NCBI GenBank assembly: GCA_023130215.1
Contig: JAGMAN010000004.1
Span: forward strand, 1-13,499
Origin: a bacterium
GTDB taxonomy: Bacteria > NPL-UPA2 > JAGMAN01
Direction: 5' to 3'
Length of the DNA: 13,499 nt
Below, piece by piece: positions 7,126-13,206 of the stretch (its first letter is position 1; each line of letters starts with the position of its first letter). The notes under the pieces are model-generated. The model saw only the letters and a program-made list of their open reading frames with translations. It made no database searches and had not been told where the DNA came from. The position numbers were made by a program, and so were the translations under genes.

Positions 7126-7486
7126 ACCGTGTTTCACCGCAGAGCAAATTGGCTTCCCCGAATAGCCTGAGGAGAATTTCCTCTACCTGGCGGAAGGAAA
7201 GCCTGTCCGCCCCCGCTTTAGCTACGAAAAGCATGTCCTGTCCTCCCCTCAGTCTGCCCTTATTCAGTCGGTAAGCCTCCCGCAACAGCCTCCTTGCTCT
7301 GTTCCGCTCCGCTGCCTTTCCCGTTTTTACAGAGGCAGAAAACCCAGCCCTGTTTCTATTCAGCGTATTTTCCAAAACATAAAGGCTGATGGGCTGGCTT
7401 GCGAACATCTTCCCTCGAGTATAGACTGAGCGCAACTGGGCCGACCTCCGCAATCGTTCCTCTTTCTTAAATGAGTAATTAACCAC
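7124..7486 (-). CDS. rnpA: Ribonuclease P protein component RnpA
   Basis: A 120-residue protein subunit of RNase P, which with the M1-type RNA removes the 5' leader of pre-tRNA. It carries the N-terminal FKKEERLRRSAQLRSVYTRG segment, then the central RNR signature TGKAAERNRARRLLREAYR at about 55-73, and the acidic/hydrophobic C-terminal helix (FRQVEEILLRLFG). The start is GTG at 7486, only 3 nt after the rpmH stop. No strong Shine-Dalgarno is seen, so reinitiation after rpmH is likely. The last residues (CGETR) and stop run into the hairpin region. Confidence 0.95.
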   Translation of the reverse strand: MVNYSFKKEERLRRSAQLRSVYTRGKMFASQPISLYVLENTLNRNRAGFSASVKTGKAAERNRARRLLREAYRLNKGRLRGGQDMLFVAKAGADRLSFRQVEEILLRLFGEANLLCGETR

Positions 7487-7489
7487 TAT

Positions 7490-7624
7490 CTAAACGGATA
7501 GCTTCCGACGGCCTTTCCTGCGTCTGCGACTAAAGATCTTTCGCCCGGACTTTGTCCCCATCCGATGGCGAAAACCGTGCTGACCCTTTCGCTTTCTATT
7601 AGATGGCTGGTATGTTCTTTTCAT
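7490..7624 (-). CDS. rpmH: 50S ribosomal protein L34
   Basis: A 44-residue, highly basic protein beginning [20 protein letters not shown] and continuing [20 protein letters not shown], the full L34 pattern at normal length. The conserved MKRT start fixes ATG 7624. It is the first gene of the leftward operon. The promoter -10 box lies only 9 nt upstream and no Shine-Dalgarno is present, so the mRNA is probably leaderless or has a leader of a few bases. Confidence 0.97.
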   Translation of the reverse strand: MKRTYQPSNRKRKGQHGFRHRMGTKSGRKIFSRRRRKGRRKLSV

Positions 7625-7633
7625 GCTTTCGTG

Positions 7634-7662
7634 ATTATATCGGGAAGGGGCATCGCTGTCAA
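7634..7662 (-). promoter_or_regulatory. Consensus sigma-70 promoter of the rpmH-rnpA-yidD-yidC-mnmE operon
   Basis: On the minus strand a perfect -35 TTGACA (7662-7657) and a perfect -10 TATAAT (7639-7634) are separated by exactly 17 nt. The expected transcription start falls at about 7624-7628, at or within a few bases of the rpmH ATG. Confidence 0.9.
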
Positions 7663-7909
7663 CAAAATAAACACTCCCTCCCTTCTCTTTTTTGGGAGGT
7701 TTTATTTTTATCCTCTATTATTAAAAACTACCCCAAACAAATTTTTCTTGCCAGGATTTAGCCCCCTTGTTAAAATGCATGTTATCGGGCAGTTGAAGTC
7801 TGAACTTATAATTCTTATATTCATTAACCTTCATTGCTCTTTCCCTGGACCCGTTTTTCTAACAGGTCCCGAAGTTCCTCAGACTATACTGCCTGATCTA
7901 CCTTTTCTT

Positions 7910-7929
7910 TGTGTATAACTTGTGGAAAA
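7910..7929 (-). promoter_or_regulatory. Pair of DnaA boxes before dnaA
   Basis: TGTGTATAA (7910-7918, minus strand TTATACACA) and TGTGGAAAA (7921-7929, minus strand TTTTCCACA) are each close to the DnaA box TTATCCACA. The first equals a known E. coli oriC box variant. They share orientation with an 11-bp period, about one helix turn. They end about 24 nt before the dnaA ATG, so DnaA bound here could repress its own gene or join in origin firing. Confidence 0.7.
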
Positions 7930-7953
7930 GTGCTCCAGGAAGGGGAGTTCTCC

Positions 7954-9270
7954 ATGGCTAAAGATATGTGGGATCAGGTTTTAGGGGTCATGGGGAAGAA
8001 AGTGAATAAACAGCTCCTGGAGACATGGCTTAAGCGAACAAAGTTTGTTTCCTTTCAAGATGGCGTTCTCCTCCTTGAGGTTCCAAGCCGATTCTTCCGC
8101 GACTGGTTAAAGGAACATTATTATGATGTGATTATGGATGCCCTGTCTTCCACCAATAATAAAGCAACTAAAATAGACTTCTCTATCATCCCCCAAAACT
8201 CCGACGCTGAATTTAATGGTGAAAACACACGCCCATCGTCCCCTCCTTTTCAAATGCACCTTAACCCCAGATATACACTTGACAATTTTGTGGTGGGAGA
8301 GAGCAACAGGGTTGCCCACGCCGCTTCTCTCGCGGTATCTGAGTCACCCTCCAAAGCCTATAATCCCCTCTTTATTTATGGTGGGGTTGGACTGGGCAAG
8401 ACCCACCTGATGCAGGCTATTGCCCATTTTATCCGAGGGAAGAACCCTCAAACAAAAATCTTTTATATATCTACTGAGACATTTACGAATCAATGGATAG
8501 ATTCCATTCAAAATCGCACCACGGAAAAATTTCGCAATATGTACAGGAATGCAGATGTCCTCCTTGTTGATGATATTCATTTTCTGGCAGGTAAAGAGAC
8601 GACGCAGGAGCAGTTCTTTCATACCTTCAACATCCTATATGATGCCTACAAACAGATTGTTATCTCCTGTGACCGTCCCCCAAAAGAGATACCCACCCTT
8701 CAAGAGAGATTGGTCTCCCGCTTTGAGTGGGGTTTGGTGGTTGACATTCAACCCCCTTCTCTGGAGACCCGGGTAGCCATCCTTAAAAAGAAACAAAGTA
8801 AAGAGGGTTTTCACCTGCCGGATGACGTGGTTTTTTATATCGCCAATACTATAAAAATCAACATTAGACAGTTGGAAGGTGCTCTTATCAGGGTGGTGGC
8901 ACATGCCTCCTTAACCGGAAATAAAATAACTCTTAGCTTGGCCCAAGAAACCCTGAAAGACGCCATCAGGCAAGAAGATAAACAGATAAATATTGAAACC
9001 ATCCAGAAAGAGGTAGCTCGTTTTTATGGAATGGAGCCTTCAGGAATGCAGGCTAAGAAAAGAAGCAAATCGGTTGTTCTGCCAAGACAAATAGCTATGT
9101 TTTTAACCAGGGATTTAACTGACCATTCTCTTCCTGAGATTGGAAAAGCTTTTGGAGGAAGAGACCACGCCACGGTTATCCATGCTTGTCAGAAGATAGA
9201 AAATGACAGTCAACAAGATTTAGATTTAAAACATTCTATTGACCAAATCAAAAGGAGGTTGGTTGGTTAA
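7954..9270 (+). CDS. dnaA: Chromosomal replication initiator protein DnaA
   Basis: A 438-residue AAA+ initiator. DnaA-ATP binds DnaA boxes, melts the origin and recruits helicase. Domain I (about 1-75) begins MWDQVLGVMGKKVNKQLLETW. Domain II is a short linker (about 80-102). Domain III has Walker A GGVGLGKT (143-150), Walker B VLLVDDIHFL (202-211), an arginine-finger region RLVSRFEWG and the sensor II region NIRQLEGAL. Domain IV ends with the DNA-binding signature GGRDHATVIHA (401-411). I chose ATG 7954 (Shine-Dalgarno GGAAGGGGAG, 6 nt spacing). The in-frame TTG at 7909 would add 15 residues that do not look like domain I and are encoded by the DnaA boxes. Confidence 0.98.
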   Translation: MAKDMWDQVLGVMGKKVNKQLLETWLKRTKFVSFQDGVLLLEVPSRFFRDWLKEHYYDVIMDALSSTNNKATKIDFSIIPQNSDAEFNGENTRPSSPPFQMHLNPRYTLDNFVVGESNRVAHAASLAVSESPSKAYNPLFIYGGVGLGKTHLMQAIAHFIRGKNPQTKIFYISTETFTNQWIDSIQNRTTEKFRNMYRNADVLLVDDIHFLAGKETTQEQFFHTFNILYDAYKQIVISCDRPPKEIPTLQERLVSRFEWGLVVDIQPPSLETRVAILKKKQSKEGFHLPDDVVFYIANTIKINIRQLEGALIRVVAHASLTGNKITLSLAQETLKDAIRQEDKQINIETIQKEVARFYGMEPSGMQAKKRSKSVVLPRQIAMFLTRDLTDHSLPEIGKAFGGRDHATVIHACQKIENDSQQDLDLKHSIDQIKRRLVG

Positions 9271-9346
9271 TTTGCTGTTCATATACTGTGGAAAATTATT
9301 TTCTTTGTGAATTTAGAACACGAAAGAGTGCTGCAAGCGAAATAAA

Positions 9347-9364
9347 TGTGGATAATGTGGATAA
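9347..9364 (-). promoter_or_regulatory. Two abutting perfect DnaA boxes
   Basis: TGTGGATAA occurs at 9347-9355 and again at 9356-9364 with no spacer, each an exact reverse complement of TTATCCACA. This is the strongest DnaA-binding signal in the window. A 9-bp repeat spacing puts neighbouring DnaA molecules slightly under one helix turn apart. Confidence 0.9.
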
Positions 9365-9410
9365 AATGATAAAGTTATTAAGAGTTTATCAATTCGGTAA
9401 GTTCTTCATA

Positions 9411-9492
9411 TTATTCACAATAAGTTTGTTTTTCACATATCAACCCCTGTTATTGTTATTACAGTTAATAATTAATAAATAATAATAATAAA
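9411..9492 (+). other. Candidate origin unwinding element: DnaA boxes, C-rich patch, DnaA-trio-like repeats, AT tract
   Basis: TTATTCACA (9411-9419) and the weaker TTTTTCACA (9429-9437) point rightward. They are followed by AACCCC (9442-9447), then triplets in phase from 9447: CTG TTA TTG TTA TTA CAG TTA. In the known basal origin unwinding system of Bacillus and others, boxes are followed by a GC-rich gap and DnaA-trios, whose complement reads [CT]T[AT]. Four of the seven triplets fit exactly and two more differ only in the third base. An AT-only tract with four TAA units (9480-9491) follows. The element order matches; the function is inferred. Confidence 0.55.
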
Positions 9493-9547
9493 GTTAAAAA
9501 GAATAAGTGTATTGGAATTTCGTTTTTTGATATGAGGAGGGAAAAAC

Positions 9548-10639
9548 ATGGAAGTTACCTGCCCTAAAGCTGAACTAGTTAAAGGTATCCAAACAGTGCA
9601 AGGAGCTATCTCTACAAGGACAACCCTGCCTATTCTTTCTAATCTACTATTAGAAACAAAAGAATCTGAACTGCACCTGGCCGCCACTGACCTTGAAATA
9701 GGCATTGAATGTCTTATTCCAGCTAAAATTACAGATCCTGGGGGCGTTACCATTCCTGCCCGAAAGATAGGAGAGATTATCAGGGAATTACCAGAGGCAG
9801 AGGTTAAGATCAGCACCAAAGATAGTTTAATTACTATTGAGTGCCAAAAAAGCGTTTTTAAGGTCAGCGGTTTAAACAGAGAAGATTTTCCGCAAATTCC
9901 ACAATTAGAGAAGGAAAAAAGTTTTATTTTTCGGCAAGAGCTTTTGAAAAAGATGCTTAAAAGAACATCCTTCGCCGTCTCTAGTGAAGAGACAAGGCAT
10001 GCTTTAAACGGAGTTCTCTTCTCAATAAATGAGAATGAATTAAAGTTGGTGGCTACCGATGGAAGACGCTTAGCTTATACCAAGAGAAAGATGGAAGTTT
10101 CTGAAAATTTAAAAAGTGATATGATTATTCCCATTAAAGCCGTAAATGAGATTTCTCGTATATTGGAGGTGGGGGATCTAGAAATCTTCTTAAAAGAGAA
10201 CCAAATTGCTTTCTGTTTAGATAAAATAAGAATAGTCTCCCGTTTACTGGTAGGCCGTTTCGCTGACTACAATAAGGTTATTCCCCGCAAGGTAAAAGAG
10301 AAGATAGTTTTATTGAGGGAGCCTTTCCTCTCAACCTTAAAAAGGGTAGCTATTCTCACCAGCGAGAAGTCAAATTCGGTGAGGCTGGATATTTCTAAAG
10401 GAAGAATGATGTTGACGGCAATCACTCCTGAGGTGGGGGAGGCTAAAGAGGAGTTAGACTTAAACTACCAGGGCGAAGACATAAGCATCGCTTTTAATCC
10501 AAACTATATGCTTGACTTCTTAAAGAATGAGGATGCGGAGGAGGTTTATTTAGAGCTAACAGATTCTTTAAGTCCTGGGTTGATGAGACCGGCAGGTGAG
10601 GAGAAATACCTTTATGTGATTATGCCGATGAAGCTGTAG
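9548..10639 (+). CDS. dnaN: DNA polymerase III beta subunit, sliding clamp
   Basis: A 363-residue protein of normal clamp length. The ring-shaped dimer holds DNA polymerase III and many repair proteins on DNA. Domain 1 begins MEVTCPKAELVKGIQTVQGA and has TLPILSNLLLE and ATDLEIGI. Domain 2 includes the RHALNGVLFSI and KLVATDGRRLAYTK patterns. Domain 3 includes NPNYMLDFLK and ends with YLYVIMPMKL, the usual C-terminus that lines the partner-binding pocket. ATG 9548 follows a strong GAGGAGG ribosome site. The TAG stop touches the dciA ATG. No recF follows, unlike many bacteria. Confidence 0.98.
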   Translation: MEVTCPKAELVKGIQTVQGAISTRTTLPILSNLLLETKESELHLAATDLEIGIECLIPAKITDPGGVTIPARKIGEIIRELPEAEVKISTKDSLITIECQKSVFKVSGLNREDFPQIPQLEKEKSFIFRQELLKKMLKRTSFAVSSEETRHALNGVLFSINENELKLVATDGRRLAYTKRKMEVSENLKSDMIIPIKAVNEISRILEVGDLEIFLKENQIAFCLDKIRIVSRLLVGRFADYNKVIPRKVKEKIVLLREPFLSTLKRVAILTSEKSNSVRLDISKGRMMLTAITPEVGEAKEELDLNYQGEDISIAFNPNYMLDFLKNEDAEEVYLELTDSLSPGLMRPAGEEKYLYVIMPMKL

Positions 10640-10933
10640 ATGGAAGAGATTAAAACTGTATTAGATAAAGTTTTAAGAAATTTAGACATAGAGAGAAAAA
10701 AAGAAGAGGGGGAGATTTGGCAGAACTGGAGAGAATGGATTGGGGAGGATGTAGGCAGGCACACTCAACCCCAATCCTTAAATTATGGGAAATTAGTGGT
10801 TAATGTAGATAGTTCGGTCTGGGTAGAGCAATTAACTAAATTCCGCAAGGAAGAAATTTTAAAAGAGCTCAATAGGCGGTTAGGGAAAGACTTAATCAAA
10901 GAAATTCACTTTCGAGTAGGCGAGATTAAATAA
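10640..10933 (+). CDS. dciA: DciA-type (DUF721) replicative helicase loading factor
   Basis: A 97-residue DUF721 protein. DciA is the helicase-loading partner of DnaB in the many bacteria that lack DnaC or DnaI. The conserved pattern is present: IWQNWREWIGEDVGRHTQP at about 26-44, then LVVNVDSSVWVEQL (52-65) and LNRRLGKDLIKEIHFRVG (77-94). This is essentially the bare domain with no long N- or C-terminal extension. The ATG directly abuts the dnaN TAG, so the two are co-translated. The setting beside dnaA and dnaN and at the origin fits the helicase-loading role. It ends 12 nt from the convergent moeA. Confidence 0.88.
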   Translation: MEEIKTVLDKVLRNLDIERKKEEGEIWQNWREWIGEDVGRHTQPQSLNYGKLVVNVDSSVWVEQLTKFRKEEILKELNRRLGKDLIKEIHFRVGEIK

Positions 10934-10945
10934 CGGGCAATCACT

Positions 10946-12181
10946 TTAGAAGAGCCTTACCTTAACCTTTTCCTCTTTATTTAAAACCTCCACGTTCTCC
11001 CCGATTTCAACGAAGCCGTTGGCCAAAGCTAAGGAAGTGATGGCGCTGGAGCCCTTGCTGATGGGCAGCGCCCGCTCCCCTCCTTGGAGTCTCACCGGCA
11101 GAAACTCAAATCTGCCAATAGTGGAGGCTACCTTGCGGGAAAGTTTGGCTTCTGTGTATCTTGGTTCTTTTTTGCCTCCCATTATTTTCAAGATGAGAGG
11201 TTGGAGGAGAATATAGTAATTAGAGAGAGCTGACATAGGATAGCCAGGCAGACCAATAACCAGTTTCCCCTGAACCGTCCCAGCAATAGTTGGCTTCCCA
11301 GGCTTAACGGCAATTCCATGGATTAGAAGTTCCCCTAAATCTTTAATTACCTCACCCACCAAGTCGCTTCCCCCTAAGGAAGAACCCCCGGAAAGCAAGA
11401 CCAGGTCAGCCAATTTTATCCCGTCAAGAATTTTCTCCTTAAGCGATTCAATATCATCCTTAGCTAAACCCAAACTTATGACTTCGCAGTTATCTTTCCT
11501 TAAAGCCGCCTCAATCGTCCAGTAGTTGATATCGTAGATCTTGCCAGGGGTCAATCTTTCACCAGGGCTTAAAATTTCGTCCCCGGTAGAAAGAAGGGCT
11601 ACTTTTACTCCTCTCCTCACCGCCACCTTTTCTCTTCCCAGAGCCGCTAAGACTCCGATGTGGGAAGGCTGTAAGCACATACCCTCTGGCAAGACAACCT
11701 CTCCCTTCTTAATATCTGAGCCGATTCCTACCACATTGGCTCCCGGAGCCACGCTTCTGCGAATTTTCACTTCACTCTCTTTCTGTTCAGTATACTCAAC
11801 CATAACTACGGCATCTGCCTCTTGCGGGAGGGGGGCTCCGGTGGCAATCTCAAAGCACTCTCCCCTGTCAATGGCTCTTTCTAACCGCACCCCTGGCTCA
11901 ATTGAGCCGATAAGGTTTAAGGTAATCGGCCGGGAATCAGCAGCCTCAAATGTATCCTCAGCTCTCACGGCATAACCATCCATAGCTGATTTTACGAAGT
12001 GGGGAACATCTATCTCAGCTCTGACATCCTCGGCCAGGACGAAGCCCACTGCCTGGCCGGGGCTCACTTCTATGGATTCAACCTGAGGAGCGTGTTTGAA
12101 GAGAATGCCTTTTGTCTCCCCCAGGGAAGCCAATCTTCCAAATCCAGTCTTCATTTTTTGTTTAATTGGGACACACCCCAT
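10946..12181 (-). CDS. moeA: Molybdopterin molybdenumtransferase MoeA
   Basis: A 411-residue MoeA (gephyrin E-domain) that inserts molybdate, or possibly tungstate, into adenylylated molybdopterin. Motifs seen: VKSAMDGYAVRAEDT (63-77), EIATGAPLPQEADAVVMVE (111-129), LLSTGDEILSPGERLTPGKIYDIN (197-219), LLSGGSSLGGSDLV (262-275), VKPGKPT (292-298) and IGLPGYPMSALSNY (309-322). GGSSLGGSD and GLPGYP differ from the E. coli type (GGVSVGDYD, GLPGNP) and resemble forms I associate with archaeal and related MoeA proteins. The C-terminal domain IV is present. The start could be ATG 12181 or ATG 12154; neither has a clear ribosome site. It follows hycI by 20 nt and faces the dnaN-dciA pair. Confidence 0.94.
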   Translation of the reverse strand: MGCVPIKQKMKTGFGRLASLGETKGILFKHAPQVESIEVSPGQAVGFVLAEDVRAEIDVPHFVKSAMDGYAVRAEDTFEAADSRPITLNLIGSIEPGVRLERAIDRGECFEIATGAPLPQEADAVVMVEYTEQKESEVKIRRSVAPGANVVGIGSDIKKGEVVLPEGMCLQPSHIGVLAALGREKVAVRRGVKVALLSTGDEILSPGERLTPGKIYDINYWTIEAALRKDNCEVISLGLAKDDIESLKEKILDGIKLADLVLLSGGSSLGGSDLVGEVIKDLGELLIHGIAVKPGKPTIAGTVQGKLVIGLPGYPMSALSNYYILLQPLILKIMGGKKEPRYTEAKLSRKVASTIGRFEFLPVRLQGGERALPISKGSSAITSLALANGFVEIGENVEVLNKEEKVKVRLF

Positions 12182-12201
12182 TTTAAGAGCATGAGAAGAA
12201 A

Positions 12202-12732
12202 TTAGGATGTGCCCCCATTTTCAAGAATTTGCCTTAGTCTATCCCTTAGAAGCTGAATGGCTTCTTTAACTTCAGAGCTTATCTCTTCACCCAACTTAGT
12301 TCCTCCGGGCTGGATAGCTAACAAAAAAATGTCTGCTCCTGTTTCCTTCTTTAAATAATCCATAAAAAGAGAAAGGGGTGCATTATGGGTGGATATTCCC
12401 TGCACTTTAATGTCTTCCGCTTCAAAGAGCTTCATCTCCCCCGGCTGGCCGCAGAACTGAGCGCTGTCAATAACCAGGGTGGTGTTCGGTTCAAACTCAG
12501 CAATGGGAACAAGATAATTTTCCGGCGCCTGGCCACAGTCAAATAGTTGATACTCTCTCCTTGATACAGGTTGCCTGCCGTGAGGTGGTTGGCAGTTTAT
12601 AGTTGATATTCCATGACTGTTCTTAAGCATCTCTATGAGTGAAGGGCCAGCCCCATCATCCCCTCTCATGGAATTGCCCACCCCGACAATGGCTACCCTT
12701 CCCTTAATCCGCCTCGCGAGTTCCTCTAACAT
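12202..12732 (-). CDS. hycI: Hydrogenase maturation endopeptidase, HycI type
   Basis: A 176-residue nickel-dependent protease that trims the C-terminus of a [NiFe]-hydrogenase large subunit after metal insertion. It resembles E. coli HycI, which matures the HycE subunit of the group 4 hydrogenase in formate hydrogenlyase: VGVGNSMRGDDGAGP (16-30, with the metal-binding acidic residue in GDD), DCGQAPENYL (65-74), LVIDSAQFCGQPGEM (86-100, Asp89), STHNAPLSLFMDYLKK (114-129, His116) and LLAIQPGG (137-144). Residues about 42-61 form an extra segment of about 17 residues compared with HycI, bracketed by a 10-bp direct repeat in the DNA. The hydrogenase itself is not in the window. An AAGGAAG ribosome site abuts ATG 12732. 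Confidence 0.9.
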   Translation of the reverse strand: MLEELARRIKGRVAIVGVGNSMRGDDGAGPSLIEMLKNSHGISTINCQPPHGRQPVSRREYQLFDCGQAPENYLVPIAEFEPNTTLVIDSAQFCGQPGEMKLFEAEDIKVQGISTHNAPLSLFMDYLKKETGADIFLLAIQPGGTKLGEEISSEVKEAIQLLRDRLRQILENGGTS

Positions 12733-12772
12733 CTTCCTTCTGACTCTTCCCCTTCCTCATCTTAAAAACCCT

Positions 12773-12904
12773 TTATGGGTTATCTGAGAAAACTATCACT
12801 TCTCCAAAAAAATAAAGCCCAAAAGGGCCTAAGGCTAAAAGTATCAGAATTACAAACCCAGGGTTATAATACCACTTTTGCTTAAGCTCATGATCACCGT
12901 TCAC
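12773..12904 (-). CDS. Small single-pass membrane ORF, probable remnant of a longer membrane protein
   Basis: A 43-residue ORF starting at GTG 12904, which overlaps the toxin stop as GTGA. It reads KQKWYYNPGFVILILLALGP (residues 8-27) then FGLYFFG. This resembles a segment I recall from small bacterial proteins in which a zinc ribbon is followed by W(Y/F)..PG and a helix ending in GPFALPLxWRSP. Here the zinc ribbon is missing. One extra T in the seven-T run at 12806-12812 would restore FFWRSDSFLR before a stop. It may therefore be a frameshifted and truncated remnant, or a sequence error. The resemblance is from memory and not tested. Confidence 0.4.
   Translation of the reverse strand: MNGDHELKQKWYYNPGFVILILLALGPFGLYFFGEVIVFSDNP
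12806..12830 (-). terminator. Possible intrinsic terminator after the toxin-antitoxin genes
   Basis: On the minus strand AGGCCC-TTTT-GGGCTT forms a 6-bp stem (one G-U pair) followed by TTATTTTTTT. It would separate the toxin-antitoxin transcript from hycI-moeA. It lies within the small ORF at 12773-12904, which argues either that the ORF is no longer used or that the hairpin is a coincidence of coding. Confidence 0.4.
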
Positions 12905-13206
12905 AATAAAAGTTGCTTGAGATTTTTAAGGCAGGTCTGTATATCATCGTGTTTGCCCAGACAAAAGAACTTAATAATATCTTTGCCTTTATAATAGGCA
13001 ATGCGAATATGTATGTTTACCCTCGACTCATATATTTCCCCCCTCAAACATTTAACGCGCAGCCCATACACTGCTTTGCCAGTTTCCAGATACTTATGAA
13101 TAGATTCCAGCGTTTCGTCTACACGCTTCTGTATTTCCGGACCATAATGTTTATAACTCTTCAGGAACCGATTTGTCCTCCGGTACAGGTACCTATCGGG
13201 CGGCAT
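12901..13206 (-). CDS. RelE/ParE-superfamily toxin of a type II toxin-antitoxin pair
   Basis: A 101-residue basic protein with the RelE-fold pattern: an N-terminal helix pair (RTNRFLKSYKHYGPEIQKRV and DETLESIHKYLETG), then strands VYGLRVKCLRGEIYESRV, IHIRIAYY (65-72) and IIKFFCLGKHDDI (77-89), which is the C-terminal 'GxHD(D/E)' seen in YafQ/HigB-like members. Such toxins mostly cleave mRNA at the ribosome; the ParE branch instead poisons gyrase, and sequence alone does not separate them with certainty. The start at 13206 lies inside the end of the antitoxin gene (14-nt overlap) with AGGA upstream. No frameshift or missing part is seen. Confidence 0.82.
   Translation of the reverse strand: MPPDRYLYRRTNRFLKSYKHYGPEIQKRVDETLESIHKYLETGKAVYGLRVKCLRGEIYESRVNIHIRIAYYKGKDIIKFFCLGKHDDIQTCLKNLKQLLL

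Larger units (their letters stand above)
7625..7953. other. rpmH-dnaA intergenic region (possible upstream part of oriC)
   Basis: This is 329 nt without a protein gene. The left end holds the rpmH promoter. The middle (about 7683-7745 and 7800-7830) is AT-rich with T-runs. A perfect TATAAT at 7807-7812 points rightward toward dnaA but has no convincing -35 box at 16-18 nt. TATACT at 7885-7890 is another weak candidate, so the dnaA promoter is not fixed. Two DnaA boxes lie at the right end (7910-7929). I see no other matches to TTATCCACA here. Confidence 0.6.
9271..9547. other. dnaA-dnaN intergenic region, most likely core of oriC
   Basis: This is 277 nt, very AT-rich compared with the genes around it. 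From left to right it holds TGTGGAAAA at 9287-9295, two tandem perfect DnaA boxes at 9347-9364, box variants at 9411-9419 and 9429-9437 in the opposite orientation, a short C-rich patch, and an AT-only tract ending near 9492. The dnaN ribosome site (GAGGAGG) closes it. The gene strand switch at rpmH/dnaA and the nearby parS sites agree with an origin here. No protein gene is convincing; the 64-codon ORF at 9288 is made of DnaA boxes and AT-rich DNA. Confidence 0.85.

Noticed and set aside
7130-7137. TGTTTCAC, an exact parS half-site
   Set aside because: The other half (7138-7145) does not match, so it is not a palindrome.
7677-7710. CCTCCC/GGGAGG hairpin followed by T-rich DNA, terminator-like on the + strand
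   Set aside because: Only 6 bp with an 11-nt loop, and no gene upstream on that strand to terminate.
7909-7953. In-frame TTG start that would extend DnaA by 15 residues
   Set aside because: The extension is encoded by the DnaA boxes, and ATG 7954 has a good ribosome site and gives a normal domain I.
9288-9482. 64-codon + strand ORF between dnaA and dnaN
   Set aside because: It has no ribosome site and consists of DnaA boxes and AT-rich DNA; better explained as oriC.
12764-12781. AACCC-ATAAA-GGGTT with following T residues on the minus strand
   Set aside because: A 5-bp stem and short U-run just before hycI; too weak to call.
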